From positions 1 to 62,188 of the forward strand of contig CALWVV010000013.1 in NCBI GenBank assembly GCA_944385035.1: a stretch of DNA of 62,188 bases, written 5' to 3'. The stretch comes from an uncultured Oscillospiraceae bacterium (GTDB lineage Bacteria; Bacillota; Clostridia; Oscillospirales; Oscillospiraceae). This document shows positions 46,735 to 55,076 of this stretch, one piece after another (the first letter of the stretch is position 1; every line of letters begins with the position of its first letter). The notes beneath the pieces were generated by a model. It ran no database searches and was not told the origin of the DNA. It saw only the letters and a list, made by a program, of their open reading frames with translations. Position numbers and translations under genes: made by a program.

Positions 46735-48789
46735 TTACGCCCGCTTGAACTGCTTTTCCAGTTCCTTGCGGGTCAGTTCAATGGCTACGGGGCGGCCGTG
46801 GGGGCAGTATTTTACGGTGCCGTCCATAACAGCCTTGGCCACCCGTTCCAGCTCCTGGGGGCTGGTCTTCCAGCCGCCCTTGATGGCCGCCTTGCAGGCC
46901 ATGGTGTGAAGAAGCTCGTCCCGCGCGGCGGCAGGGTCGGCCTTGCCGGTGGTGAGCAGCTTCTGGGCCAGGTCCTCCAGGGTGGCGGGGATGTCCTCCA
47001 CCGCCACGTCAAAGGGGGCCTGGCGCACGGCCAGGTCCTGGCCCAGCTCGTCCACTTCAAAGCCAAACTCCTCCAGAAGCGCCTGGTGGTCCAGCAGGGC
47101 CTGACGGGCACTGGGGTCCAGGCGGCACAGGACGGGGGAGAGCAGGCTCTGGGCCATGGGGTCATAGCCCGCGGCCTTCATCCGGTCAAAATTCATCCGC
47201 TCGTGGGCGGCGTGCTTGTCGATGAGAAATACCGTGTCCCCCTGCTCCACCAGAATATAGGTGTTGAACACCTCACCGGCTAAGCGCCAGGTGGGAGTGG
47301 GCTCGAGCAAGGGCATCTCAGGGGCGTGCTCCACAGAAGGGGCCGGGGGAGCGGCCGGAACCTCCGCCGCCGGAGCGGGGGCGGGGTGAATGGGTACCAC
47401 AGGCTGGGGAGCGGGGGCGGATTTGTCCACAAAAGCGGAATTTTTGTGGACAAGTTCCTCCGTGGGAGCGGCTTTCGCCGCGGGTGTGGAAACCGCCGGC
47501 CGGGGGGCGATGGGGTGGACATAGGAGAAGGAATGGGGGGGCTCCGGCGGGGCGGAAGGTCTGGAAGGGGCCGGTTTGGGCGGCTCATAGGCGCTGTCCC
47601 TCACCCGTGCTACCCCGGCGGCCGGAGCGGGGGCGGGGGCAGGCTTCTGGACTGCCCCGGAGCCGCCGGACGGGATTTTTCCACCGTTCGCCTCCTCCTT
47701 GTGGAGAGAAAGAGGGATCTGGGTCTGATGGGGGGTGACGGAATCCGCGGCCTTGAAGGCGGGGATCACCTCGTTGCGAAGCTCCGCCTTAGGATGGGAG
47801 CGGTCGGCCTCCAGGGCGGAGAGGACCGCGTGGTAGACGGCGGAAAAGACCTGCCGCTCGTTTCCAAATTTCACTTCCGTTTTGGCCGGGTGGACGTTTA
47901 CATCCACGGCGTTGAGCTTGGTCTCCAGATGGAGGACGCAGCCGGGAAAACGGCCCACCATTTTCTGGTTTTTATAGGCCTCCTCCAGGGCGGCCATCAT
48001 AAGCTTGGACTTTACCTGGCGGCCGTTGACGAAGAAAAACTGCCAGTTCCGGCTGCCCCGGCAGCAGGCGGGCAGAGAGACAAAGCCGGACACGGTCATC
48101 TCCTCCCCGCTGGCCTTCACCGGCCGGAAGCCCAGAGCCAGCTCCCGGCCCAAGACGGCATAGACGGCGCTTTGGAGCTGCCCGTCGCCGGGGGTGAGCA
48201 TCTCCTGCTTCCCGTCCCGGATGAACTTCACGCTCACCTCCGGGTGGGACAGGGCCAAGCGCTGGACGGTGGCAAAGACGGCGGCCCCCTCAGCGGCGTC
48301 CTTTTTCATAAATTTCAGCCGGGCGGGGGTGTTGAAGAACAGGTCCCGGACCACCATGGTGGTGCCCAGGGGACAGCCCGCCTCTTCCACCGGGCCGTAA
48401 ACGCCCCCCTCCAGGGACAGGGAGGTGCCCAGCTCGGCTTCGGCGGTGCGGGTGAGAATTTCCACCCGGCTGACGGCGGCGATGGCGGCCAGAGCCTCCC
48501 CCCGGAAGCCCAGGGTGCCGATGGCCTCCAGGTCATATTCCGTGCGCAGCTTGCTGGTGGCGTGGCGGAGAAAGGCGGTCTTTACTTCATCGGCGGGGAT
48601 GCCCTTTCCGTCGTCGGTGACCCGGAGATAGGTCATCCCCCCGTGGGCAATTTCTACGGTAATGGCGCCGGCCCCGGCGTCGATGGCGTTTTCCATCAGC
48701 TCCTTGGCCACACTGGCCGGCCGCTCCACCACCTCACCGGCGGCGATGAGGTCGGCCACATGGGAATCTAATACTTGAATGGTAGGCAT
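46735..48789 (-). CDS. mutL: DNA mismatch repair protein MutL
   Basis: A 684-residue protein. The GHKL ATPase begins IQVLDSHVADLIAAGEVVERPASVAKELMENAIDAGA. A proline/alanine-rich linker spans about residues 350-490 and includes a perfect inverted repeat at DNA level. The C-terminal domain has the endonuclease-type motif DKHAAHERMNFD (usual form DQHAxxExxxxE, so K and D replace Q and E), MACKAAIKGG and CPHGRP. It is thus the nicking MutL type, working without MutH. GAGGTAACCT precedes the ATG. mutS lies 24 bp upstream. Confidence 0.95.
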   Translation of the reverse strand: MPTIQVLDSHVADLIAAGEVVERPASVAKELMENAIDAGAGAITVEIAHGGMTYLRVTDDGKGIPADEVKTAFLRHATSKLRTEYDLEAIGTLGFRGEALAAIAAVSRVEILTRTAEAELGTSLSLEGGVYGPVEEAGCPLGTTMVVRDLFFNTPARLKFMKKDAAEGAAVFATVQRLALSHPEVSVKFIRDGKQEMLTPGDGQLQSAVYAVLGRELALGFRPVKASGEEMTVSGFVSLPACCRGSRNWQFFFVNGRQVKSKLMMAALEEAYKNQKMVGRFPGCVLHLETKLNAVDVNVHPAKTEVKFGNERQVFSAVYHAVLSALEADRSHPKAELRNEVIPAFKAADSVTPHQTQIPLSLHKEEANGGKIPSGGSGAVQKPAPAPAPAAGVARVRDSAYEPPKPAPSRPSAPPEPPHSFSYVHPIAPRPAVSTPAAKAAPTEELVHKNSAFVDKSAPAPQPVVPIHPAPAPAAEVPAAPPAPSVEHAPEMPLLEPTPTWRLAGEVFNTYILVEQGDTVFLIDKHAAHERMNFDRMKAAGYDPMAQSLLSPVLCRLDPSARQALLDHQALLEEFGFEVDELGQDLAVRQAPFDVAVEDIPATLEDLAQKLLTTGKADPAAARDELLHTMACKAAIKGGWKTSPQELERVAKAVMDGTVKYCPHGRPVAIELTRKELEKQFKRA

Positions 48790-48813
48790 AGGTTACCTCG
48801 AAATCAAAAATCG

Positions 48814-51420
48814 TTATCCGTTTAAATCCTGCTTCAGCTCCGCCAGGAGGTTCAGCGCCTCGATGGGGGAGAGGATATTCACATCGGTCATGCGGAGCTT
48901 TTGAAGCACCGTCTGGCCCCCGAGATCCATCAGGGAGATCTGCTCCTGAGGGGCGGCGGCTGCCTCCACCCGGACGCAGCCGTTTTCCTCCAGCTCCTGG
49001 AGGATGTCCCGCGCCCGGCGGACCACCCGGTCAGGGACCCCGGCCAGCTTGGCCACCTCCACGCCATAGCTCTGGTCGGCCCCGCCCCGGACGATTTTCC
49101 GCAGGAAGATGACCTCGCTGCCCCGCTTTTTGGCGGCGATGTTGTAGTTTTTCACCCCGGAGATCTGGCCTTCCAGGGCGGTGAGCTCGTGATAGTGGGT
49201 GGCAAAGAGGGTTTTGGCCCCCAGGCGCTTGCGGTCGGCGCAGTACTCCAGCACCGCACGGGCGATGGCCATGCCATCATAGGTGCTGGTGCCCCGGCCG
49301 ATCTCATCCAGGATGAGCAGAGACTTTTTGGTGGCGTGGTTTAAGAGGGCGGCCACCTCGGTCATCTCCACCATAAAGGTGGACTGTCCGGCGGACAGGT
49401 CGTCGCTGGCCCCGATGCGGGTGAAGATCCGGTCCACCACCCCGATGTGGGCGGACTTGGCTGGGACAAAGGAGCCCATCTGGGCCATGAGGGTAATGAG
49501 GGCCACCTGGCGCATGTAGGTGGATTTACCGGCCATGTTGGGGCCGGTGATGATGGCGCACAGGTCGTCCCCGCCGTCCATGTGGGTGTCGTTGGGGACA
49601 AAGGGAGCCCCTTTGAGCACCTTTTCCACCACCGGGTGGCGGCCCTCCACAATGGTGAGGGCGTCGGAGTCGTCCACCTGGGGCATGCAGTAGCCGTTGG
49701 CGGCGGCCACGGTGGCCAGGGACATGAGCACGTCCACCTGGGCCACGGCGGCGGCGGTGGCCTGGATGCGGTCCACCTGCTGGCACACCAGCTCCTTGAG
49801 CTGGCAGAAGAGCTGATACTCCAGGGCGGTGACCTTGTCCTGGGCGGAGAGGATGGCGTGCTCCAGTTCCTTTAATTCCTGGGAAATATACCGCTCGGCG
49901 TTGACGGTGGTTTGTTTTCTCGCCCAGTCGGCGGGCACCAGGTCGATCTGGGACTTGGCCACCTCGATGTAATAGCCAAAGACCTTGTTGCTCTTGACCT
50001 TCATGTTCTTGATGCCCGTCTGTTCCTTGGTGCGCCGTTCCAGGTCGGCCAGCTTCTCCGAGGCGTGGTCAATAAGGTCGCGCTGCTCGTCCACGTCGGG
50101 GCTGTACCCCTCCCGGATGAAGCCGCCCTCCCGCACGGAGAAGGGGAGCTTGTCGTCGTCCATGAGGGCCCGGTCCAGCTCTGTCCGGAGCTGGGGCAGG
50201 TCATCCAGTTCCTCCTTCAGCGAGGAGAGCAGGGCGCTGGGACAGTGGCTTAAAAGGTCGCGGATATGGGGGAGCTTGGCCAGGCCCCCAGACAGGGCGG
50301 CCAGGTCCCGGCTGCCCGCCGAGCCGTAGACCACCCGGCCAACTAACCGCTCCAGGTCGGTGACCTCCCGGAGGGCTAAGGATAACTCCTCCCGTGTGAT
50401 GGCGTCCTCCACCAGGTCGCCCACCGCCTGCTGCCGCCGGGCGATCTGCACCGGGGAGAGGAGGGGGCGCTCCATCCATCCCCGCATGAGCCGTCCGCCC
50501 ATGGCGGTTTTGGTCTTGTCCAGCACCCACAGCAGGGAGCCCTTCTTGTCCTTGGAGCGCAAGGTGGAGGTGAGCTCCAACGTCTGCCGGGCGGTGAGGT
50601 CCAGCTCCATAAAGTGGCTGGAGGTGTAGTACGTAAAGCTGGCGATGTGGCCCAGGTCGGTTTTCTGGGTCTCGTAGAGGTAGCGCAGCAGACCCCCGGC
50701 GGCCCGGATGGCCGCCGTGTCCCCCTGGGGGACGGTGTCCAGGCCCGCTTTGAACTGCCCCTTCACCAGCTCCTGGGCCGCGTCCAGGGCAAAGGGCTCC
50801 TCCCCGGCGCGCTCACAGGCGCATTGGAGCCGCTCCTTTAAAAATTCCCGCAGCTCCGGGTTTTCAAAGGCGGTGGGGGAGAGGACGGCCTCGGTGGGGT
50901 GGAAGCGGCCCAGCTCGTTTTTCAGGTGGCCCAGGCCCTCTTCCCCGGCGGGGAGGGAGGTGGCGTACACCTCTCCGGTGGAGATGTCGCACAGGCACAG
51001 GCCAAAGCCCTCCTCCTGGGCCAGGATGGAGCAGATGTAGTTATTTTTGCTCTCCTCCAGCATGGAGGAGGCGATGACGGTGCCGGGGGTGATGACCCGG
51101 ATGATGTCCCGGTCCACCAGGCCCTTTGCCAGGGCGGGGTCCTCGGTCTGTTCGCAGATGGCCACCTTGTAGCCCTTGGCGATGAGCCGGGCGATGTAGC
51201 TGTCGCAGGAGTGGTAGGGCACCCCGCACATGGGGGTGCGCTCCTCGGGGGGCTTGTTCCGGTCCCGTGTGGTGAGGGTGAGGTCCAGCTCCTTGGACAC
51301 CAGCTTTGCGTCCTCGTTGAACATCTCATAGAAGTCGCCCAGGCGGAAGAAGAGAATAGAATCCGGGTTCTGGGCCTTCATATCCAGATATTGCTGCATC
51401 ATGGGGGTGATTTCTGCCAT
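48814..51420 (-). CDS. mutS: DNA mismatch repair protein MutS
   Basis: The ATG at 51420 gives 868 residues, normal for MutS1. The mismatch-reading motif FFRLGDFYEMF is at residue ~25. Connector, lever and clamp regions follow, and the ATPase shows TGPNMAGKSTYMRQ and LILDEIGRGTSTYDG. The C-terminal segment beginning EQISLMDLGGQ includes a clamp-binding-like QISLMDL. No strong ribosome site is seen before the ATG, and a 27-bp inverted repeat lies 24-50 bp upstream. Confidence 0.95.
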   Translation of the reverse strand: MAEITPMMQQYLDMKAQNPDSILFFRLGDFYEMFNEDAKLVSKELDLTLTTRDRNKPPEERTPMCGVPYHSCDSYIARLIAKGYKVAICEQTEDPALAKGLVDRDIIRVITPGTVIASSMLEESKNNYICSILAQEEGFGLCLCDISTGEVYATSLPAGEEGLGHLKNELGRFHPTEAVLSPTAFENPELREFLKERLQCACERAGEEPFALDAAQELVKGQFKAGLDTVPQGDTAAIRAAGGLLRYLYETQKTDLGHIASFTYYTSSHFMELDLTARQTLELTSTLRSKDKKGSLLWVLDKTKTAMGGRLMRGWMERPLLSPVQIARRQQAVGDLVEDAITREELSLALREVTDLERLVGRVVYGSAGSRDLAALSGGLAKLPHIRDLLSHCPSALLSSLKEELDDLPQLRTELDRALMDDDKLPFSVREGGFIREGYSPDVDEQRDLIDHASEKLADLERRTKEQTGIKNMKVKSNKVFGYYIEVAKSQIDLVPADWARKQTTVNAERYISQELKELEHAILSAQDKVTALEYQLFCQLKELVCQQVDRIQATAAAVAQVDVLMSLATVAAANGYCMPQVDDSDALTIVEGRHPVVEKVLKGAPFVPNDTHMDGGDDLCAIITGPNMAGKSTYMRQVALITLMAQMGSFVPAKSAHIGVVDRIFTRIGASDDLSAGQSTFMVEMTEVAALLNHATKKSLLILDEIGRGTSTYDGMAIARAVLEYCADRKRLGAKTLFATHYHELTALEGQISGVKNYNIAAKKRGSEVIFLRKIVRGGADQSYGVEVAKLAGVPDRVVRRARDILQELEENGCVRVEAAAAPQEQISLMDLGGQTVLQKLRMTDVNILSPIEALNLLAELKQDLNG

Positions 51421-51443
51421 GGAGACACCGACTTTCGTTTCGT

Positions 51444-51470
51444 CATTGGAATGGCAGAGCCATTCCAATG
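51444..51470. repeat. Inverted repeat upstream of mutS
   Basis: CATTGGAATGG and CCATTCCAATG form a perfect 11-bp inverted repeat around a 5-nt centre in the mutS leader. The left arm is repeated exactly at 29139-29149. It may be an operator or an RNA hairpin in the mutS leader; no T run follows. Confidence 0.45.
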
Positions 51471-51524
51471 ATAAAGATTGCAATCCGCCGCGCGCCCCAA
51501 AGGGGCACTTGCGAACTGAGAGGA

Positions 51525-51594
51525 GTTTTTTCGCTTCGGCAAAGCCGCCGAAAAAACGGATTTCATGTTCTTTCGCCGCCTGCGGGCGGCGAAA
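51525..51594 (-). terminator. Hairpins downstream of the XRE regulator gene
   Basis: Two hairpins lie in the gap between the regulator and mutS. One is TTTCGCCGCC/GGCGGCGAAA (51571-51594). The other is GTTTTTTCG/CGAAAAAAC enclosing CGGC-AAA-GCCG (51525-51557), whose stem includes a T6 run. They probably end the regulator transcript. The 202-bp gap holds no other gene. Confidence 0.55.
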
Positions 51595-51622
51595 CTCCCT
51601 GCGGGAGGGCTTTTTAGGGCGG

Positions 51623-51832
51623 TTATGGGGTGTCCGTCCGCCCGGCCAGATAGTCCAGCGACACGCCGTAAAAGTCGGCGATGCGGACGAGGGTGGAGAG
51701 TTGTGGTTCCCGTTCGCCATATTCATAGCGCTGATAAGCCCGTACAACCACATCAAATTCTTGGGCCACATCCTTCTGAGAAAGGCCGCGATTTTCACGG
51801 AGCAGGACAAGGCGGTCGGAAAAAACAGACAT
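51623..51832 (-). CDS. XRE-family helix-turn-helix regulator
   Basis: A 69-residue protein that is almost only a Cro/CI-type helix-turn-helix domain: RLVLLRENRGLSQKDVAQEF followed by YQRYEYGEREPQLSTLVRIA and FYGVSLDYLAG. It is divergent from the 86-residue gene, with paired GACC-GGTC operator sites in the shared 94-bp promoter region. It probably represses both genes. Small size and AT-rich upstream sequence suggest a laterally acquired module. Confidence 0.85.
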   Translation of the reverse strand: MSVFSDRLVLLRENRGLSQKDVAQEFDVVVRAYQRYEYGEREPQLSTLVRIADFYGVSLDYLAGRTDTP

Positions 51833-51847
51833 AAAAGCAAACTCCCC

Positions 51848-51876
51848 TTGACGATGACCAAACGGTCATATATAAT
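51848..51876 (+). promoter_or_regulatory. Promoter of the 86-residue gene
   Basis: TTGACG (51848-51853) and a perfect TATAAT (51871-51876), 17-bp spacer. The first operator lies in the spacer and the second near the expected start point, fitting repression by steric block. Confidence 0.65.
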
Positions 51877-51896
51877 TAAAACACGACCGTTTGGTC
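51856..51896. promoter_or_regulatory. Paired operator sites in the XRE/86-aa divergent promoter region
   Basis: GACCAAACGGTC (51856-51867) and GACCGTTTGGTC (51885-51896) are inverted copies of one 12-bp element with GACC/GGTC arms. The copies are 29 bp apart start to start, close to three helical turns. They flank the -10 region, typical of a Cro/CI-type autoregulated switch. Confidence 0.7.
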
Positions 51897-51926
51897 ATAA
51901 ATATATAATACTCGGAGGAATTAGAA

Positions 51927-52187
51927 ATGACTGAATTACAAGAAGCAATCTATTTATACGCACGGGAGCACCTCTTTCCCCGCTTCGAGGCCCCCAACTA
52001 CGAGACCCTGTCCCAGGCCCGCCGGGAGGCGGAGCGGCTGGGCAAGGAGCTTCGCGCACTGGGGGAGGAGCCGGGCAAGTGCGGGCGGAGACTGTGGACC
52101 CAGCTGGAGACCCAGGCCGCCTTTGAGCAGGAGGCGGTGTTCCTGGCCGGGCTGTCCATCGGTCTGGAATTGGGGGAGCTCAGATAA
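51927..52187 (+). CDS. 86-residue helical protein of unknown function, partner of the XRE regulator
   Basis: The ATG follows GGAGGAATTAGAA. The product is predicted to be all helix and highly charged (SQARREAERLGKELRALGEE), ending in FEQEAVFLAGLSIGLELGEL. That last pattern recalls short Firmicute accessory proteins of unknown function, but no family can be named with certainty. Its 3' end overlaps the convergent miaB gene by eight bases. With the divergent regulator it forms a compact two-gene module. Confidence 0.65.
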   Translation: MTELQEAIYLYAREHLFPRFEAPNYETLSQARREAERLGKELRALGEEPGKCGRRLWTQLETQAAFEQEAVFLAGLSIGLELGELR

Positions 52188-53592
52188 GCTCCCCGAAGAG
52201 GGACCACTTGTTGGCATCGGTGATCTTGACCTCCCGGAACTGGCCCAGGGCGCTCTTGTCCCCCACCACGCGCACCAGGCGGTTGCCGGGAGTGCGGGCG
52301 GTGAGGTCCCAGCGCTCGTCGTCGCTGAGGCCGTCCATGAGACAGCGCACCGTTTTGCCGATGTAGGCCTGGTGCTTCTCCTCAGAGATGGCGTCCTGCA
52401 GGGCGGTGAGGCGGTTGAAGTTCCGGAGCTTCTCCTCCTTGCTCATGGGGTCGTCCATCTGGGCGGCAGGGGTGCCCGGCCGGGGGGAGAAGATAAAGGT
52501 GAACAGGGCGTCAAAGCGCACCTCTTCCAGCACCTTCAACGTGTCCTCAAATTCCTCGGTGGTCTCTCCGGGGAAGCCCACGATCACGTCGGAGGTGAGG
52601 ACGATATCAGGGATAAGGGCCTTGATGGCCCGGATCTTTTCCAGATACTGCTCCCTGGTGTGGCGGCGGTTCATCACCTGCAGCACCCGGTCGTTGCCCG
52701 CCTGGAAGGGCAGGTGGAGCACGGGGGCCACCTTCTCACACCGGGCCATGGTCTCAAAGAGCTTCTGGGTGGCGTCCTTGGGGTGAGAGGTCATAAAGCG
52801 GATGAGGAAGTCCCCGTCAATGGCATTGACCTGCTCCAGCAGGTCGGCAAAGTCCATGGGCTGCTCCAGGTCCTTGCCGTAGGAATTGACGTTCTGGCCC
52901 AGAAGGGTAATGTCCTTATAGCCTTCGGAGACAAGCTGGCGCACCTCAGAGAGAATGTCCTGAGGCTGGCGGGAGCGCTCCCGGCCCCGGACATAGGGGA
53001 CGATGCAGTAGGAGCAGAAGTTGTTGCAGCCGTACATGATGGACACCCAGGCCTTGACGCTGTCCTGGCGCATGAGGGGGATGCCCTCGGCAATGGAGCC
53101 CGCCTCGTCGTTCACCTGGAAAATGCGCCCCCGGTGGAGCAGCAGCGTGTGGATCATCTCCGGGAACTTCCACAGGGCGTGGGGGCCAAAGACCAGGTCC
53201 ACATGGCGGTAGGACTGGCGGATCTTCTCCGCCACCTGGGGCCGCTGGGCCATGCAGCCGCACAGGCAGATGATCTGCTCCGGGTGGCGTCGCTTCACGT
53301 GGACCAGAGCGCCCACGTTGCCGAACACCCGCTGTTCGGCGTGCTCCCGGATGGCACAGGTGTTGATGACGATGATCCGGGCCTTCTCCTCATCGTCGGT
53401 AAAGCCATAGCCCATCTCCTCCAGATAGCCCCGGATGCGTTCGCTGTCCGCCTCGTTCTGCTGGCAGCCATAGGTGTCCACAAAGGCCAGGGGCTGTTCC
53501 GGCCACTGCTGCGTGAGCTGGGCAATGGCACGGCAGTGCTCCAGCTGAGCCTGGATATCCTGGGGAGAGATGACGGTGGTGGTGCGTTCCAT
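52180..53592 (-). CDS. miaB: tRNA-2-methylthio-N6-dimethylallyladenosine synthase MiaB
   Basis: A 470-residue radical-SAM methylthiotransferase. The ATG at 53592 is preferred because GGAGG lies five bases before it. The N-terminal cluster cysteines lie in DTYGCQQNEADSERI, INTCAIREHAEQ and CLCGCMAQRP. The radical-SAM motif is MYGCNNFCSYCIVPYVRGRE, and a TRAM domain ends the protein. It converts i6A37 to ms2i6A37 after MiaA. In many Clostridia miaB directly precedes mutS; here the XRE module intervenes. Confidence 0.96.
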   Translation of the reverse strand: MERTTTVISPQDIQAQLEHCRAIAQLTQQWPEQPLAFVDTYGCQQNEADSERIRGYLEEMGYGFTDDEEKARIIVINTCAIREHAEQRVFGNVGALVHVKRRHPEQIICLCGCMAQRPQVAEKIRQSYRHVDLVFGPHALWKFPEMIHTLLLHRGRIFQVNDEAGSIAEGIPLMRQDSVKAWVSIMYGCNNFCSYCIVPYVRGRERSRQPQDILSEVRQLVSEGYKDITLLGQNVNSYGKDLEQPMDFADLLEQVNAIDGDFLIRFMTSHPKDATQKLFETMARCEKVAPVLHLPFQAGNDRVLQVMNRRHTREQYLEKIRAIKALIPDIVLTSDVIVGFPGETTEEFEDTLKVLEEVRFDALFTFIFSPRPGTPAAQMDDPMSKEEKLRNFNRLTALQDAISEEKHQAYIGKTVRCLMDGLSDDERWDLTARTPGNRLVRVVGDKSALGQFREVKITDANKWSLFGELI

Positions 53593-53728
53593 AAAAACCT
53601 CCATGCGCCGCGGCGCGTTTTATTGGAAAGGCTGTGCCCAAAAGGGCACAAGCCGCCATTTTTAGATTCTATATTATACTATTTTCCCCACGAAAAAACA
53701 AGGCGGCATCCCGGCTTTTCTCCCCCCG

Positions 53729-53758
53729 GTCATATTGGCGCCCCAGGGGGCATATGCT
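53729..53758 (+). promoter_or_regulatory. Sigma-E-type promoter of spoIIP
   Basis: GTCATATT (53729-53736), 14 bp, then CATATGCT (53751-53758). This fits the mother-cell sigma-E consensus known from B. subtilis (a -35 with ATATT and a -10 starting CATA). The expected start at about 53765 leaves a 35-nt leader before spoIIP, itself a sigma-E gene in B. subtilis. Confidence 0.75.
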
Positions 53759-53799
53759 CTGTTATCAGCGTGTCCATACGGAAGATAGGAGTGGGTGCT

Positions 53800-54975
53800 A
53801 TGGGCGAACGGGAGAAGAAAACAGTGGGACGGGCCCTGCGCCGGGGGGTAGCCCTGGGCCTGGTGCTGGTGGGGGGCTGGGGTCTCAGCCTGACGGCGGA
53901 CCTGGGCGGGCTGGGAGAACGGCTGTCCCAGCTGGGCCAGGAACCGGCCCTGGCGGTGGCTCTGCTGGAGAGCCGGCTGGGGGCGCTTCCCGGCCAGGAG
54001 GCGCTCACCGGCTGGGGAAGGCTTCTGGTGGACAGCAGCCCCCTTCTTTCCGCGGGGGAGGACCAGGTGCGCGCCCTGCGTCTGAGATGCACGGAGGAGG
54101 AGAACCAGTCCGGAGAGGGGGACCTGATGGAGCAGGACGGGGAGGATGAGGAGCAGCCCCAGCTCACCCCCTCGGGCCAGGGAGAGGGCATTGTGGAGAT
54201 GACCGGCAAGGGAAAAGAGGGGAGCAAGTATCTCCGGGAGGGGGAGGTGTACGTCTATAACCGCACCAGCTTTGACCTGGACGCGTCGGTGCTGCGGGAG
54301 GGAACGGTGGATGTGGACCTGGGGGAGGGGCCCCAGATCCTCATTGTCCACTCCCACGGCAGCGAGGCCTATTCCCAGAACGACGGGGATGCCTATGAGG
54401 AGAGCGACCCCTACCGCACCACCGACTGCACCCACAACGTGGTGAAGGTGGGCGAGGAGATGGCCACCGTTTTCCGGGCCCATGGCTTTCAGGTGATCCA
54501 CGACACCACCCTCTTTGATTACCCCTCCTACAACGAGGCCTATGACCGCTCCAAGGCGGCAGTGGAGCAGTGGCTGGAGAAGTACCCCACCATTCAGGTG
54601 GTGTTGGACGTCCACCGGGACGCCCTGGAGGGCAGCAATGGGGAGATCTATAAAATGGTGTCCACGGAGGCGGGAGAGAAGGTGGCCCAGGTGATGCTGG
54701 TCATTGGCTCCAGCGGAGGCGGGGCGGACTTTCCCCGGTGGAAGGATAATCTGGCCTTTGCCGTGTTTCTCCAGCGCAGCCTGGTGCGGGGCTATACCAG
54801 TCTGGCCCGGCCCATCGTCCTGCGCAACAGCCGCTATAACCAGCAGCTGCTCCCCGGTTCCATTCTGGTGGAGGTAGGCGGCCACGGCAATACCCTCACC
54901 GAGGCCATTGCAGGGGCCCGGCTGTGGGCGGACAACGTGGCCCGGACGCTGCTGACACTGAAGGAGGAGGGGTAG
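53800..54975 (+). CDS. spoIIP: Stage II sporulation protein P (SpoIIP)
   Basis: The ATG at 53800, behind AGGAG, gives 391 residues. An N-terminal membrane anchor (ALRRGVALGLVLVGGWGL) precedes a variable linker. The catalytic domain (about 180-391) has ILIVHSHGSEAYSQNDG, VLDVHRDALEG and a late VEVGGHGNTLTEA, containing the His/Glu zinc ligands of this amidase/endopeptidase. SpoIIP works with SpoIID and SpoIIM to thin the septal wall during engulfment. Confidence 0.92.
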   Translation: MGEREKKTVGRALRRGVALGLVLVGGWGLSLTADLGGLGERLSQLGQEPALAVALLESRLGALPGQEALTGWGRLLVDSSPLLSAGEDQVRALRLRCTEEENQSGEGDLMEQDGEDEEQPQLTPSGQGEGIVEMTGKGKEGSKYLREGEVYVYNRTSFDLDASVLREGTVDVDLGEGPQILIVHSHGSEAYSQNDGDAYEESDPYRTTDCTHNVVKVGEEMATVFRAHGFQVIHDTTLFDYPSYNEAYDRSKAAVEQWLEKYPTIQVVLDVHRDALEGSNGEIYKMVSTEAGEKVAQVMLVIGSSGGGADFPRWKDNLAFAVFLQRSLVRGYTSLARPIVLRNSRYNQQLLPGSILVEVGGHGNTLTEAIAGARLWADNVARTLLTLKEEG

Positions 54976-55001
54976 GGGGAAGCCTTCCCCCTACATTTTT
55001 T
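54972..55001 (+). terminator. Terminator of spoIIP
   Basis: GTAGGGGGAAG and CTTCCCCCTAC form an 11-bp stem (inner pairs open) that includes the stop codon, followed by ATTTTTT. Confidence 0.85.
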
Positions 55002-55076
55002 CCTTCCCCAAAATTCCCCCAAAAGCGGACAGGCCTGAGATTATAATTGGAACAAACTGGAAGGGAGCGTGAGGAT

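Noticed and set aside
51421-51861. N-terminal extension of mutS
   Set aside because: It would add ~147 residues overlapping the XRE gene; MutS homology starts at the ATG at 51420.
53629-53728. Short open frames between miaB and spoIIP
   Set aside because: No ribosome site or protein-like composition; the region is promoter DNA.
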